DNA from: an uncultured Helicobacter sp.
GTDB taxonomy: Bacteria; Campylobacterota; Campylobacteria; Campylobacterales; Helicobacteraceae
Direction of reading: 5' to 3'
DNA: 63,902 nt
NCBI RefSeq assembly: GCF_910577135.1
Contig: NZ_CAJTLL010000011.1
Coordinates: 1-63,902, forward strand
How positions within the stretch are numbered: the stretch's first letter is position 1; each line of letters opens with the position of its first letter. This document shows positions 20,705 through 31,510 of this stretch, piece after piece. The notes below the pieces were generated by a model. It searched no databases. It worked only from the letters and a program-made list of their open reading frames with translations, and was not told where the DNA came from. The translations under genes were made by a program, and so were the position numbers.

Positions 20705-21346
20705 CTACCAATTAAAAAGTTTTACATACCATGGCACGTATGATGGTTTGGGATTAAAACGTGTGAAAAGCTCCTTGTCGTTGCGCTCTAAATATGTCTC
20801 TGCTGCTTCATCTTTGCCTTGTTTTTTATATACTCTTGCAATCGCATAATTAAGCTCAATCTGCCCTAATTGAAATTTTAAATAAATATACTCCACATAA
20901 GGCGCATAGCGGCTATTAGGATAGCTTTGCAAAAACGATTTCGCTTCCTTAATGCTTTGAGTGATAAATTCTTGGTCCTTGCTATAATTTTTGAATCCAT
21001 AAAAATTTGCCAAAATCTTTAAATATTTCGCATAGTCTTGATTCTCTAAAGATGAGTAGCGTTTAAGATATTCATCAAAATAAAATGCCGCTAAGAGATA
21101 CTCATCATTCTCCATATGCGCCTCGCCAAGTATTAGCATAGCTTCGGGCAAAAGCGGGGAATTGATATGTTCGCTTTGAAGTGAAGCAAAATATCCATCC
21201 GCACCCTCTAAATTCCCAAAATTAATTTCTTTAATCATAGATTCATACCAATATATCGCAGGTTTATTGTATTCTACTCCTTTTTTTGCGCAGCCAAAAA
21301 CCACAAAACTTGCAAACAAAAGACACACTAAGCCATAGATTCTCAT
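20705..21346 (-). CDS. bamD: Outer membrane assembly lipoprotein BamD
   Basis: This lipoprotein of the BAM complex is anchored in the outer membrane and helps fold beta-barrel proteins. The signal peptide ends in VVFGC (Cys at about residue 19), followed by TPR-like helical repeats (for example AMLILGEAHMENDEYLLAAF) and the family C-terminal region. The 213-residue length fits. ATG 21346 is preferred to the TTG one codon upstream. Its place next to lon and fliW matches H. pylori comL/HP1378. Confidence 0.9.
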   Translation of the reverse strand: MRIYGLVCLLFASFVVFGCAKKGVEYNKPAIYWYESMIKEINFGNLEGADGYFASLQSEHINSPLLPEAMLILGEAHMENDEYLLAAFYFDEYLKRYSSLENQDYAKYLKILANFYGFKNYSKDQEFITQSIKEAKSFLQSYPNSRYAPYVEYIYLKFQLGQIELNYAIARVYKKQGKDEAAETYLERNDKELFTRFNPKPSYVPWYVKLFNW

Positions 21347-21428
21347 CAAAAGCCTTTAAATTATGGAAATAAAAATGTATTATACACTTTAGATTTCACT
21401 ATTTTAGTATAAAAATACTGATTTATGC

Positions 21429-21434
21429 TATAAT
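21429..21434 (+). promoter_or_regulatory. -10 element of the fliW promoter
   Basis: TATAAT lies 45 nt upstream of the fliW ATG and is the only good sigma-80 element in the divergent bamD/fliW region. An AT-rich upstream stretch replaces a -35, as is common in Helicobacter. Confidence 0.6.
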
Positions 21435-21478
21435 CCGCGATTTTAAGTATAAATCCAACATACATTTGGAGCAAAAAT

Positions 21479-21919
21479 ATGGTTTTTGACGTCAAATCGC
21501 CCATTCTAGGTTTTGAAAATGTAACAAAAATGAAGCTTGAAAAAATTGATGATTTGTTTATGAAGCTTTATAATGTCGATGGCGAAGTGCCTCATTTTAC
21601 GCTTGTCAATCCATTTTTATTACGTGAATATGAGTTTGATGTCCCCTCAAGCATTAAAATCTTGCTTGATTTAGAGAATGCAAAAAATTTGCTCATTGCT
21701 AATATTATGGTGATTCAAAAGCCTATTGAGCGCTCCACAATCAACTTCCTAGCTCCTCTTGTATTTAATTTTGACAATCTCACAATGGCGCAAGTCGTGC
21801 TTGATAGCACACAATATCCTATGTATAGCCTTAATGAATCTATCGGTAATTATTATGATAAAGAAGAAGCCCAAAAGGGTGAAGACTCTGCACTTGTGAG
21901 AGATAATACTAAGCAATGA
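21479..21919 (+). CDS. fliW: Flagellar assembly factor FliW
   Basis: FliW binds flagellin and antagonises CsrA, tying flagellin translation to assembly. The 146-residue protein has the family pattern [13 protein letters not shown] near the N-terminus and a central [13 protein letters not shown] segment, with the last 20 residues an acidic tail. The C-terminal stop overlaps the proC start (ATGA). Helicobacter usually has two fliW paralogues. The lon-bamD-fliW neighbourhood points to the HP1377-type copy. Confidence 0.85.
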   Translation: MVFDVKSPILGFENVTKMKLEKIDDLFMKLYNVDGEVPHFTLVNPFLLREYEFDVPSSIKILLDLENAKNLLIANIMVIQKPIERSTINFLAPLVFNFDNLTMAQVVLDSTQYPMYSLNESIGNYYDKEEAQKGEDSALVRDNTKQ

Positions 21920-22758
21920 AAATGCTCCTTGTCGTAGGCTATGGCAATATGGCAAAAGCCATTCTCGCGCAAAATACTTTTATTGCCCAACACTACCATC
22001 TCCTTATTAGCGGCAGAGATTCACAAAAAATACAAAATTTCATCTCCAGCAACCATCTCAACGCACAGGCATTTCTAACCACACAGGAGCAAGGGCAATA
22101 TGTGCTTGATTGTGAGAATAAAGATATTTTGCTTTGCACCAAGCCAAAAGGATTAGAAAGCTTTATTTTTAAAGGTAAAGCAGATAATGTATATAGTGTC
22201 CTAGCAGGAGTGGGTATAGCTTCTATACAATCTCATATACAATCTCATTGTATAATCCGCTTAATGCCTAATATCGCCGCACATAGCAAATCCTCCGCGA
22301 CAGCCTTTTACTATTGCCATCAAAATAACTTAGATTCCATATTGCAGAGAGAGATTCGGGCATTTATAGAATCTTTTGGTTCTGCCGTGCGGGTAGATAA
22401 TGAAATACTTATAGAATCTAGCATTGCCACAAGTGGCAGCGCGATAGCTTTCCTTTCACTTGTAGCGGAATCGCTCATTGACGCAGGAGTGCTTGAAGGA
22501 CTTACACACGCTCAAAGTGAAGCTTTAGTCAAACAATGCTTTGCAGGATTTGCTAAAGAATTAGCCCATAAAAGCCCTAGCGAGTTAAAATACGCTATTT
22601 CTAGCCCGGGAGGCACGACTATTAGAGGCTTAAGCGCGTTAGAAGAATGCGGAGTGAGAGGAGCGTTTATCAAAGCCGCACATATCGCCGCACAATACGC
22701 AAAAGATTGTGCTACAAGTAGCAACCCTACGCTAGATTCACACTCCTCACATAAGTAG
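21916..22758 (+). CDS. proC: Pyrroline-5-carboxylate reductase
   Basis: It reduces pyrroline-5-carboxylate to proline with NAD(P)H. The N-terminal Rossmann motif is [12 protein letters not shown]. The conserved C-terminal block runs from [18 protein letters not shown] (about 170) to [20 protein letters not shown] (about 232-251). At 280 residues it is normal in length, with a short Ser-rich tail. It overlaps fliW by 4 nt and is followed after 6 nt by tgt. Confidence 0.95.
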   Translation: MKMLLVVGYGNMAKAILAQNTFIAQHYHLLISGRDSQKIQNFISSNHLNAQAFLTTQEQGQYVLDCENKDILLCTKPKGLESFIFKGKADNVYSVLAGVGIASIQSHIQSHCIIRLMPNIAAHSKSSATAFYYCHQNNLDSILQREIRAFIESFGSAVRVDNEILIESSIATSGSAIAFLSLVAESLIDAGVLEGLTHAQSEALVKQCFAGFAKELAHKSPSELKYAISSPGGTTIRGLSALEECGVRGAFIKAAHIAAQYAKDCATSSNPTLDSHSSHK

Positions 22759-24244
<1,486 letters not shown>

Positions 24245-24253
24245 AGGAATACT

Positions 24254-24724
24254 ATGCTTTCACTTCACACACAGGATAAAATTGCTAAACTCGCTGCAAA
24301 TCTTGGGCTATATATCTATGATATTGATATGCTTAAAGAAGATAATCGCCCTATTTTGCGTATTTCCATTACTCGCAAAGCCCCTATGCAAATGCCTAAA
24401 TCTCCTAATGAATCTGCCATTACCCTGCAGGATTGCCAAACTTTAAGTGAGCTTATCTCGCCCCTGCTTGATGTGGAGGAATCAAACTTAGATAGTTATT
24501 ATTTAGAAGTGAGTTCTCCGGGGCTAGAGCGTACGTTAAAGACTTTTACACATTATACATATTCGCTTGGGGAGTATGTGAGCGTTAAGCTTGGCGATAA
24601 AAGCATTATTGAGGGCATTTTGCTTAATGTAAATGAAGAAGGCATAGATATACAATCCCATCAAAACCCCATACATCTGCCATTTGCGGATATTAAGAAA
24701 GCGAAGGTGATTTTTGCGCTCTAG
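24254..24724 (+). CDS. rimP: Ribosome maturation factor RimP
   Basis: RimP is needed for 30S assembly. The 156-residue protein has the signature DVEESNLDSYYLEVSSPGL followed by RTLKTF in its N-terminal alpha/beta domain, then a C-terminal SH3-like domain (VSVKLGDKSIIEGILLNVN). ATG 24254 follows aaaggaatact. It overlaps ribD by 11 nt. Confidence 0.93.
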   Translation: MLSLHTQDKIAKLAANLGLYIYDIDMLKEDNRPILRISITRKAPMQMPKSPNESAITLQDCQTLSELISPLLDVEESNLDSYYLEVSSPGLERTLKTFTHYTYSLGEYVSVKLGDKSIIEGILLNVNEEGIDIQSHQNPIHLPFADIKKAKVIFAL

Positions 24725-25811
24725 TGATGAATTATTATTGCATTATTGTTGCGCTCTGGCGTGGCAGCACCAAACACTCGCCTTGCCTAATCCAAGTGTG
24801 GGAGCGATAGTAGTGGCACAAAATGGGGAGATTCTCGCCACAGGGGTGCATATCATTGCAGGAAGTCCTCACGCTGAAGTTTTAGCCATACAGGCAGCTT
24901 ACTATAAACTCACGGGAGATAAGCAGATTCTAAACCTTACAAAAAGCGAGGATATACACCATTATCTTTTAAGTCATCACCAGGGTATATTTCAGCAATG
25001 CGCTTTGTATGTGAGCCTAGAGCCTTGCAATCATCAGGGCAAAACGCCTCCTTGTGCCGCGCTTGTCGCTGCATTAAAGTTTGCCAAAGTATGTATTGCA
25101 ATGTGTGAATCACACTCTCTAGCCGCAGGAGGATTAACCCATCTCTTAACGCATAATCTTAATGCCTTTTATGTCCAATCCCCAGCTGTGCAACATATCG
25201 CCCAATCACTCCTTTTACCATTTCATACATTGCGTAATAAGGGCAGATTTACACTTTTTAAACTCGCTAAAAGGCTTGATGGAAGCTATAAAAATGGGCA
25301 TATATCACATCAGGATGCACAGATTTTCACACATAATCAACGCAGTGTGTGCGACTATATATGTATCTCGGGTAATACCCTAAGACACGATAATCCCTTG
25401 CTTAATGCTCGATATGCCATACCTCCTTATAATAGCTTAGCAACCCCGCAAGTGTTTATTCTCTCACGCATACAAAAGTCTTTAGAATCTCTTAAAGCCT
25501 CTACTTGTGCGGATTCTCAAGATTCTTATAGAGTTTCTAAAATGCTTGAAACTTCTTATAATGCCCTCAAACATCGCATACACTTTAGCGATAACCCTAG
25601 AGAGATAGAGAATCTTCAGGGATTTGTGATTATCGAGGGGGGTTTTGAGCTACTTGCCACCTTGAGAAAAAACATTGATATGCTACTTATTCATCAATCC
25701 CTAGAAGCACAACACGCAGAGGGAGAGTATTTGACGCATTCCTTTAGTGGTAGATTCACGCTTTTACACCAAATGACTTTAGGGGAGGACATTGCCTTAT
25801 GGCTGCAATAG
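24714..25811 (+). CDS. ribD: Bifunctional riboflavin deaminase/reductase
   Basis: Two domains catalyse the second and third steps of riboflavin synthesis. The deaminase domain (about 1-150) shows NPSVGAIVV, the zinc motif SPHAEVLAI and PCNHQGKTPPC. The reductase domain (about 170-365) starts FTLFKLAKRLDGSYKNG and is somewhat shorter than usual. The start is TTG 24714 inside the end of rimP. The last 13 nt overlap the methyltransferase gene. The reductase half is divergent and lacks some glycine-rich turns I would expect, but the frame is intact. Confidence 0.88.
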   Translation: MRSSDELLLHYCCALAWQHQTLALPNPSVGAIVVAQNGEILATGVHIIAGSPHAEVLAIQAAYYKLTGDKQILNLTKSEDIHHYLLSHHQGIFQQCALYVSLEPCNHQGKTPPCAALVAALKFAKVCIAMCESHSLAAGGLTHLLTHNLNAFYVQSPAVQHIAQSLLLPFHTLRNKGRFTLFKLAKRLDGSYKNGHISHQDAQIFTHNQRSVCDYICISGNTLRHDNPLLNARYAIPPYNSLATPQVFILSRIQKSLESLKASTCADSQDSYRVSKMLETSYNALKHRIHFSDNPREIENLQGFVIIEGGFELLATLRKNIDMLLIHQSLEAQHAEGEYLTHSFSGRFTLLHQMTLGEDIALWLQ

Positions 25812-26536
25812 ATATTTATCAACTCAAAAATGGCTATTGTTATAATACTGATAGTCTTATCCTTGCGTATTTTGCAAAGCAGTTTCTCAAAAAACATTTT
25901 AGTATTGTAGATGTAGGAGCAGGGAGTGGGATTCTAGGGATATTATGCGCTAGAGAGATTATATCCCTTGGCGGAAAACCACAACTCCATCTTGTAGAGA
26001 AAGATAGAATTATGAGTCTTTTAGCAGCTAAAAACAGTCACGCTTTTGAGGGAGTGGTGCATTGTATGGATTTTTTAAATTTTGACCCTCATACAAAGTT
26101 TGATTTTCTTATCTCAAACCCACCATTTTACACTCAAGGTGCATTGTTTGGAGACAATGAGCGTAAGAATATGGCACGTTTTCAGCACTTTTTACCACTT
26201 CCGCTTTTGTTTAAACGTATCAAACGTATTTTACAACCTAATGGTGTAATGTGTATGTGCTATGATGCAAGATTGTGTGTAGAGTTTATCCACGAAGCTC
26301 AATCAAGTGGATTCCATATTGATGTAATGCAATTTGTGCATTCCTTACGCGATAGGGAGGCGAATCTCGTGCTTGTCAAGGCAAAGATTCAATCCAAATC
26401 ACCTACACGTATCCTACCCCCCATTTTTACACATTTAAGCCCCAATCAAAGCGACAATACAGAAATGCTTAAAGCCATTTACGCGTGGGCGCAGACAAGA
26501 AGCATTAAAATAGATCAAGATGAGCTAGAGACATAA
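25799..26536 (+). CDS. Methyltransferase, TrmN6-like
   Basis: This is a 245-residue class I SAM-dependent methyltransferase. Motif I reads IVDVGAGSGILGILCA (about 38-53) and motif IV is NPPFYTQGA (about 105-113), the NPPF form used by N6-adenine methylases. The N-terminus LKNGYCYNTDSLILAYF resembles tRNA1(Val) A37 methylase (TrmN6/YfiC) proteins. It overlaps ribD by 13 nt. The exact tRNA target is inferred from family likeness. Confidence 0.75.
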   Translation: MAAIDIYQLKNGYCYNTDSLILAYFAKQFLKKHFSIVDVGAGSGILGILCAREIISLGGKPQLHLVEKDRIMSLLAAKNSHAFEGVVHCMDFLNFDPHTKFDFLISNPPFYTQGALFGDNERKNMARFQHFLPLPLLFKRIKRILQPNGVMCMCYDARLCVEFIHEAQSSGFHIDVMQFVHSLRDREANLVLVKAKIQSKSPTRILPPIFTHLSPNQSDNTEMLKAIYAWAQTRSIKIDQDELET

Positions 26537-26620
26537 CCTAAGTTACATATTTAAAAGATTTGCAAATATTATTAAGGTATAATGCCAGCTTATGTTTATT
26601 TTAGGATTTGAGGGATTAGT

Positions 26621-28048
26621 ATGCTATATGGAAAAATCATTGACATAGATTCACAAACGCAAATAGCGCAAGTTGAACAAGACTTGAATAAACGCGTTTT
26701 TGATTTTGCCTTTGATTTATGGGAAGATGAAATCAGCGATTTGCAAAAGGGGGTGGAGGTAGAATTTGTCGTAGAGATGAAAAAGGTGGTGAAAATCCAT
26801 CTCAAACCAAAACCCGTAGATCCTGATGAGATACCTGTAACTAAACCAGCACGTGTTTGTATCGAAGAGTATTTTATGCGCGAAAATGAAATACTTGCTA
26901 AATATAAAGATTATGTAACTGGTCATCTAAAGCTTGATTTTATCCGTATGCGCCGCTTTTTACTCACTGCCTATAATGATTTATGTGCAATGGATGCTAA
27001 TATAGAAAATGAAGCTTTAAAAAAGCTGAGGCAAGAAATTGTTTTTCTTTCCAAAGAATATGAAAATTATCATAAAAAGACACAATACACACTCCAATAT
27101 GCCTTTGAAACGATATTTCTTGCCCGACAGGTAGAATATAATAAAACAGTTACGCATATTGATGAGATTCAAAGCTCCCTTGCCAATGCTCAAGCTCAAA
27201 CTAACTCCCTTAATGGCTCCCTCGCTGAAGGGGAAAAGGCTCTAGGCAAGCGCGATGATAAAGGTAGCAAAGAATATACAGAAGTGGAAAAAGAAGTGAA
27301 AGCAATGCGTAAGCGATATGTGGATTTGCTCAATTTTATTGGGAATCAAAAGGACGCATTAGTGAGTGAAAATGCACGTATGAAACGATTTAGAGAAGAG
27401 CATTTGACTGCCTTTGGTTCTGTTTATACCCCTATGACAAATGATATTAAAAGCCGTTTTCTTGCCTTACTTGACACAAAGGCGTATGATTTTGATACCA
27501 CTTTATGGAGTCGAGCTAAATTTAGCCATAATGTAAAGCACTTTTTTAGCAACTCACGTATTGAAGGGAGTTTTAGCTCAAAGACATTTTTGCGCTACTT
27601 TTTGCGCGGACTAGACAAATCTAAGCTTTCTGCACGCTCAAAGGAACTTTTTGACTTATTGCATTATTTAGAAACAACCAATCGCAAAAGTCTTTTGATC
27701 GTGCGTGAGACAGCTGTGAATATTGCCAAATATCGCCAAGTGATTGAAAAAATCGATTCAAGTCTGCTTATCACCACAGATAGCGACCCGCTCAATGCAC
27801 TAAAAAATCTTATACAAAATCCTCAAGATATTGTTGTGATTGATGAGAAAATCGGCAATGTCTCCGCACTAGGCTTTATTAAAACTTACAAAGAAAGTCA
27901 AGATCCTAATCCTAAGACTGTATTTTGCGTCATCGTGCAGCAACTTCCACCTTCGGACATTGTCTCTAAAGGTAAGCTTATGGGTATGGAATTTATCCCT
28001 GAGCAAAATATGGATATGCTTTATGATCGTATCCGTATGGCACTTTAG
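26621..28048 (+). CDS. Large soluble protein of unknown function, coiled coil, possible degenerate receiver
   Basis: The 475-residue protein has no signal or membrane segments. Residues 1-67 look like a small beta-barrel (LYGKIIDIDSQTQIAQVEQD, then GVEVEFVVE), reminiscent of cold-shock/S1-like folds. Residues 130-265 are strongly helical, with a probable coiled coil between about 185 and 255. The last 90 residues (ITTDSDPLNALKNL ... DIVVIDEKIGN) resemble a response-regulator receiver in which the phospho-acceptor position and lysine are not clearly kept. The start ATG follows gaggga, and -10 TATAAT is near 26577. It is probably monocistronic. I do not recognise the family, and the domain likenesses are inference. 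Confidence 0.6.
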   Translation: MLYGKIIDIDSQTQIAQVEQDLNKRVFDFAFDLWEDEISDLQKGVEVEFVVEMKKVVKIHLKPKPVDPDEIPVTKPARVCIEEYFMRENEILAKYKDYVTGHLKLDFIRMRRFLLTAYNDLCAMDANIENEALKKLRQEIVFLSKEYENYHKKTQYTLQYAFETIFLARQVEYNKTVTHIDEIQSSLANAQAQTNSLNGSLAEGEKALGKRDDKGSKEYTEVEKEVKAMRKRYVDLLNFIGNQKDALVSENARMKRFREEHLTAFGSVYTPMTNDIKSRFLALLDTKAYDFDTTLWSRAKFSHNVKHFFSNSRIEGSFSSKTFLRYFLRGLDKSKLSARSKELFDLLHYLETTNRKSLLIVRETAVNIAKYRQVIEKIDSSLLITTDSDPLNALKNLIQNPQDIVVIDEKIGNVSALGFIKTYKESQDPNPKTVFCVIVQQLPPSDIVSKGKLMGMEFIPEQNMDMLYDRIRMAL

Positions 28049-28721
28049 TGTGAAAACTTTATGGGTTTTGTTTGTTGGGTGGATTTGCATTGTAGAAAAG
28101 TAAAAGAAAACTATTAACTTAGTTAATATATACACCTTAAAAATATTTTTTGCCTTGAGTAATAATCTTAGATTCTCTAGTCTATCCTATGCCCTTGCTG
28201 TTGCGATGTAATCGCCGCAAGGGTCTTGCTTTGCAGATATAAAATCTGCTTCGCACCATTCAATCCCGAAGGGATTTAATCTCGCAAAGGGCGATAGCCC
28301 TTAAGGACAAAAGGATACACTTATGCAGCGTAGCAAATCCCGCAAGGGCAAAACTAAAGCTACGCTTTATTCATCAAGTGAGTTTTTAAGGTAGATTCTC
28401 TAGTCTATTATGCCTTTGCTATTGCAGCTAAAGCTACTGCATTCGCACGAAGTGCTAATCCACACCTGCAAAAGGTCTTGCACACTTAAGACAAAGCCTC
28501 TCGTGTGCGCCTAAAGGATACACTTGATAACCGCACTTCGTTTGGTTATCAAGTGAGATTCTAAGGTTAGATTCTCTAATCTATTATGCTTCGTGCTGCA
28601 TTCACACTTCCAAAAAAAACTTTAAGGTAGACTAGAGCTTAGGAGTGTGGGCATTTTGTGTGATTGTGTTTTTACGCAAATGAGAAAACCCACTTGTAAT
28701 ATTCTTAATCCACCAAAAGGA
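28049..28721. repeat. Intergenic array of hairpin-rich repeats
   Basis: The 670-nt gap has no gene. It holds three related units, each opening with an attctctagtctat-type block (about 28171, 28389 and 28567), followed by gcc(t)ttgct, 'ctaaagctac', 'gcaaaaggtcttgcac', 'cctaaaggatacactt' and an inverted repeat. A related pair, reverse oriented, fills 46430-46650. They look like a dispersed non-coding repeat family, possibly transcribed as structured RNA. Confidence 0.75.
28521..28555. terminator. 12-bp perfect stem-loop within repeat unit
   Basis: cacttgataacc (28521-28532) and ggttatcaagtg (28544-28555) pair perfectly around an 11-nt loop. It is strong enough to stop transcription, but no U-run follows, so it may instead be a structural part of the repeat. 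Confidence 0.45.
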
Positions 28722-30113
28722 TTAGAGAGGAAGTCCCATTTTACCAGGATTAAGAATATTGTTTGGATCAAAGGCTTTTTTAATACGTGCAAACAAATCC
28801 ATCTCTGCTTGGCTGAATGCCAGGCGCATAAATGGGGCTTTAGATAGCCCTATACCATGCTCTCCACTCAATGTCCCCTCTAGGCTAATAGCTATTTTGA
28901 AAATCTCCTCTATGCACTCATATCCTCTCTGCAGTACGGCTTTATCGCTTGGGTCTTTTACCATTACATTTACATGCACATTGCCATCACCGGTATGTCC
29001 AAAGCAGGGAATTTTAAAGCCATATTTCTCACTTAACTTGCCTATTTCGCTAAGCAATGCAGGGAGAGATGAGCGAGGCACGGTAATGTCTTCATTGAGC
29101 TTCTTTTTGCCATAAATGGTAATGCTTTGACTTACATTGCGCCTTGCAAACCACAAATTCTGTGTCTCCTCATCATTCTTTGCGATTCTAAAATCAATAC
29201 AACCATTTTCTTTAAATTTATCACTTAATATATTGAGTTGAAAGTCAAGCTGCTCTGTCAAGTCTCCATCAACCTGCGTGATAAGTATCGCTCCTGCGTC
29301 TATGGGCAACCCTTTGTGGAATCGCTCCTCAACTGCGCGTATGCTTAAATTATCTAAAAACTCCATCGCCACAGGTGTGATACCACTTGCCATTGTTTTA
29401 TATACTGCATTCATAGCAGACTCTATATTTGGGAATACGCCCATTGCTGAACGCGACAATCTAGGCTTGGCAATAAGCTTAAGCGTAATCTCTGTAATCA
29501 CAGCAAGATTTCCCTCGCTAGCTATCAAAATCCCAGCGACATTAAATCCCGCAACATCTTTAATCGTTTTTTTGCCCGCACGTATCACATCGCCATTAGG
29601 CAGCACAGCACGTAATGCCATCACATAATCCTTTGTAATGCCATATTTTGCCGCACGCATACCGCCGGCATTTTCGCTTACATTACCCCCAAGTGTGCTG
29701 TACTCCTGACTGGCTGGATCTGGCGGATAGAACAATCCTTTTTTTTCTACTGCCTCTTGGAAGGCTTTATTGACAACTCCAGGCTGCACCCTTGCAACAA
29801 GATTCTTTTCATCGATCTCTAAAATGCGATTAAAATATCGTTCCATCGCAAGGATAATACCACCATTTACAGGCAATGCTCCCCCTGTGAATCCACTCCC
29901 TGCGCCACGAGGAATAACAGGAATCTTGTGTGTGTTGCAATAGGCTAAGATAGCGCTTACATCTGCCTCATTACGTGGGAATACCACTGCTTCAGGCTCA
30001 TAACGTTCACGTGTAGCATCATAGCAATACGCCACCAAATGCGCCTTATCATCATAGCAATTTTCCTCACCCACGATAGATTTTAGGGTTTGAATATGGC
30101 TTTTATCAAGCAT
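28722..30113 (-). CDS. glcD: FAD-linked oxidase, glycolate/D-lactate dehydrogenase type
   Basis: The 463-residue flavoprotein oxidises a 2-hydroxyacid and delivers electrons to an Fe-S partner. The FAD-binding PCMH domain (about 35-215) shows PRGAGSGFTGGALPVNGG and GGNVSENAGGMRAAKYG. The C-terminal cap has GHTGDGNVHVNVM and SGEHGIGLSKAPFM, typical of GlcD/D-LDH. In the H. pylori genome the same gene sits beside pgbA, as here. The substrate (glycolate versus D-lactate) is not settled by sequence. Start ATG 30113 has GGAG nine bases before it. Confidence 0.9.
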   Translation of the reverse strand: MLDKSHIQTLKSIVGEENCYDDKAHLVAYCYDATRERYEPEAVVFPRNEADVSAILAYCNTHKIPVIPRGAGSGFTGGALPVNGGIILAMERYFNRILEIDEKNLVARVQPGVVNKAFQEAVEKKGLFYPPDPASQEYSTLGGNVSENAGGMRAAKYGITKDYVMALRAVLPNGDVIRAGKKTIKDVAGFNVAGILIASEGNLAVITEITLKLIAKPRLSRSAMGVFPNIESAMNAVYKTMASGITPVAMEFLDNLSIRAVEERFHKGLPIDAGAILITQVDGDLTEQLDFQLNILSDKFKENGCIDFRIAKNDEETQNLWFARRNVSQSITIYGKKKLNEDITVPRSSLPALLSEIGKLSEKYGFKIPCFGHTGDGNVHVNVMVKDPSDKAVLQRGYECIEEIFKIAISLEGTLSGEHGIGLSKAPFMRLAFSQAEMDLFARIKKAFDPNNILNPGKMGLPL

Positions 30114-30115
30114 AG

Positions 30116-30862
30116 CTACTCCTTATCTGTGGAATGAAATTTTTTAAGACTTTGGCTTAATAGCCCATCATAATAGCTAAAAAATTGGCGCGATTTTTTA
30201 GAGCGCAATTTACTTGCTAGTGAGCCTGTATCAATATTAGCAATGCGTGAGAAAAATGGAGCTTGTGTTTGCGTGAGCTGCGGCTTTTGCATAGGGATTT
30301 CCTCTAAAATTGCAAAACTTTGACAATCAAGCACGTTGATACCATTTGAGGCAAATATATACACCAAACCTATACTATATGCTTTACAAAATGCTTGAAA
30401 ATGCTTTTGTTTGGGGTCATTAATACCATCTTTTGCTAAAAATGCACTAAATAAATCGATATGTGCGAATTGCGTTTGTGAGGGCGTTGAGAGAATCTTG
30501 TTATAACTCTCTTGGTCAGGGGCGATAGCAATGGCTTTATTATAGAATCCATTAAAAAGCACTACATCGCCTTGCCTAGGCTTGGCGATGGGTGTGGGGA
30601 GATACTTTTGCTTAATGCTATCAAAGGCTGTATAGTCTGCATATGCCACATTGTTCTTAATGCGCGTGATTTGCACATCAGCGATAATTACATTATAGCT
30701 GTCTTTACGTGTAAGGATAACGCCACTTTGTCCTACTTTGAGATTTTTAGCAGGGAAGATTACTTCTTTTGAGCTAACTTCTGTAATATGTGTGCTTGCA
30801 GGACTTGTGTCAATCCCATAAGCCAATCCCATACAACATAACAATCCTAATATAAGTCGCAT
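30116..30862 (-). CDS. PgbA-like secreted protein
   Basis: This 248-residue protein has an N-terminal signal peptide (RLILGLLCCMGLAYG) and no further membrane segment. Two beta-rich stretches (KNLKVGQSGVILTRKDSYN and RQGDVVLFNGFYN) and the position before glcD match H. pylori HP0508, the plasminogen-binding protein PgbA. It is much shorter than PgbA as I remember it and ends in HSTDKE without the C-terminal lysine thought to matter for plasminogen binding, so the name is positional and plasminogen binding is doubtful. It is separated from glcD by 2 nt. Confidence 0.65.
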   Translation of the reverse strand: MRLILGLLCCMGLAYGIDTSPASTHITEVSSKEVIFPAKNLKVGQSGVILTRKDSYNVIIADVQITRIKNNVAYADYTAFDSIKQKYLPTPIAKPRQGDVVLFNGFYNKAIAIAPDQESYNKILSTPSQTQFAHIDLFSAFLAKDGINDPKQKHFQAFCKAYSIGLVYIFASNGINVLDCQSFAILEEIPMQKPQLTQTQAPFFSRIANIDTGSLASKLRSKKSRQFFSYYDGLLSQSLKKFHSTDKE

Positions 30863-30871
30863 TGCATCTCC

Positions 30872-31510
30872 TTATTTCATTGCTTCTTGTTTAAGTCTTT
30901 CATAATGGCGTAAAAACCACAGCACTCCAAATCCTAAACCGGGCGTTTTGACAATTTTTTCATCATATAAAATAGATTCTACATCACTTACCTTAACTAA
31001 CACAGATTCTATTACTTCACCATCAACGCCTCCACCCTCATTTATTTTATCCTGCTCACTAATACAAGTATAGAATAATGTTTGCTTTGCTCCACTATGC
31101 CCCACAGCAGTGGCAAAAGTCGCAATATGCTCTAATGAATCTGCCTTATAGCCGCATTCCTCCTGTACCTCTTCTTGTGCGATTTGCATAAGGCTTTTGC
31201 CCTGCTTATCGACAAGTCCAGCACATAGCTCATACGTATAGCCTAAGGCTAGAGATTCTTGGCTTATATGGGCTAAAGATGTATCATTATGCAATGTTTT
31301 TGCAAAGACTGCAGGGCGGAATTGCTTGACAAAAAGTAGGCTATCTGCCTCTTTGTGATAAATCACAATCGCCACAGAATCTAGGCTCTGTATAAAATCC
31401 CAGCAGCGATTTATGCCATTTTCACGATAGCGCATACGGTGGGGCTTGATATATATAGAATCCACGCATTCACAAAAATGTATATCGCTGATATGTGAGA
31501 GTGTTTTCAT
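30872..31510 (-). CDS. Nudix hydrolase, NUDT14-like UDP-sugar diphosphatase
   Basis: The 212-residue protein carries a Nudix box beginning ELCAGLVDKQGKSL and ending EEVQEECGY (about 110-135), with Gly at the first Glu position, as in the NUDT14/UGPP family. The N-terminal YRENGINRCWDFIQSLDSV and VKQFRPAVF, and the C-terminal GFGVLWFLRHYE, also resemble animal NUDT14, which cleaves UDP-glucose. The start ATG overlaps the csd3 stop (ATGA), giving strict coupling. A role in recycling nucleotide sugars used for wall or surface glycans is inferred. ADP-ribose is an alternative substrate. Confidence 0.8.
   Translation of the reverse strand: MKTLSHISDIHFCECVDSIYIKPHRMRYRENGINRCWDFIQSLDSVAIVIYHKEADSLLFVKQFRPAVFAKTLHNDTSLAHISQESLALGYTYELCAGLVDKQGKSLMQIAQEEVQEECGYKADSLEHIATFATAVGHSGAKQTLFYTCISEQDKINEGGGVDGEVIESVLVKVSDVESILYDEKIVKTPGLGFGVLWFLRHYERLKQEAMK

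Noticed and set aside
28049..28721. CRISPR array
   Set aside because: The repeats are long, imperfect and contiguous without regular unique spacers, and no cas genes are near.
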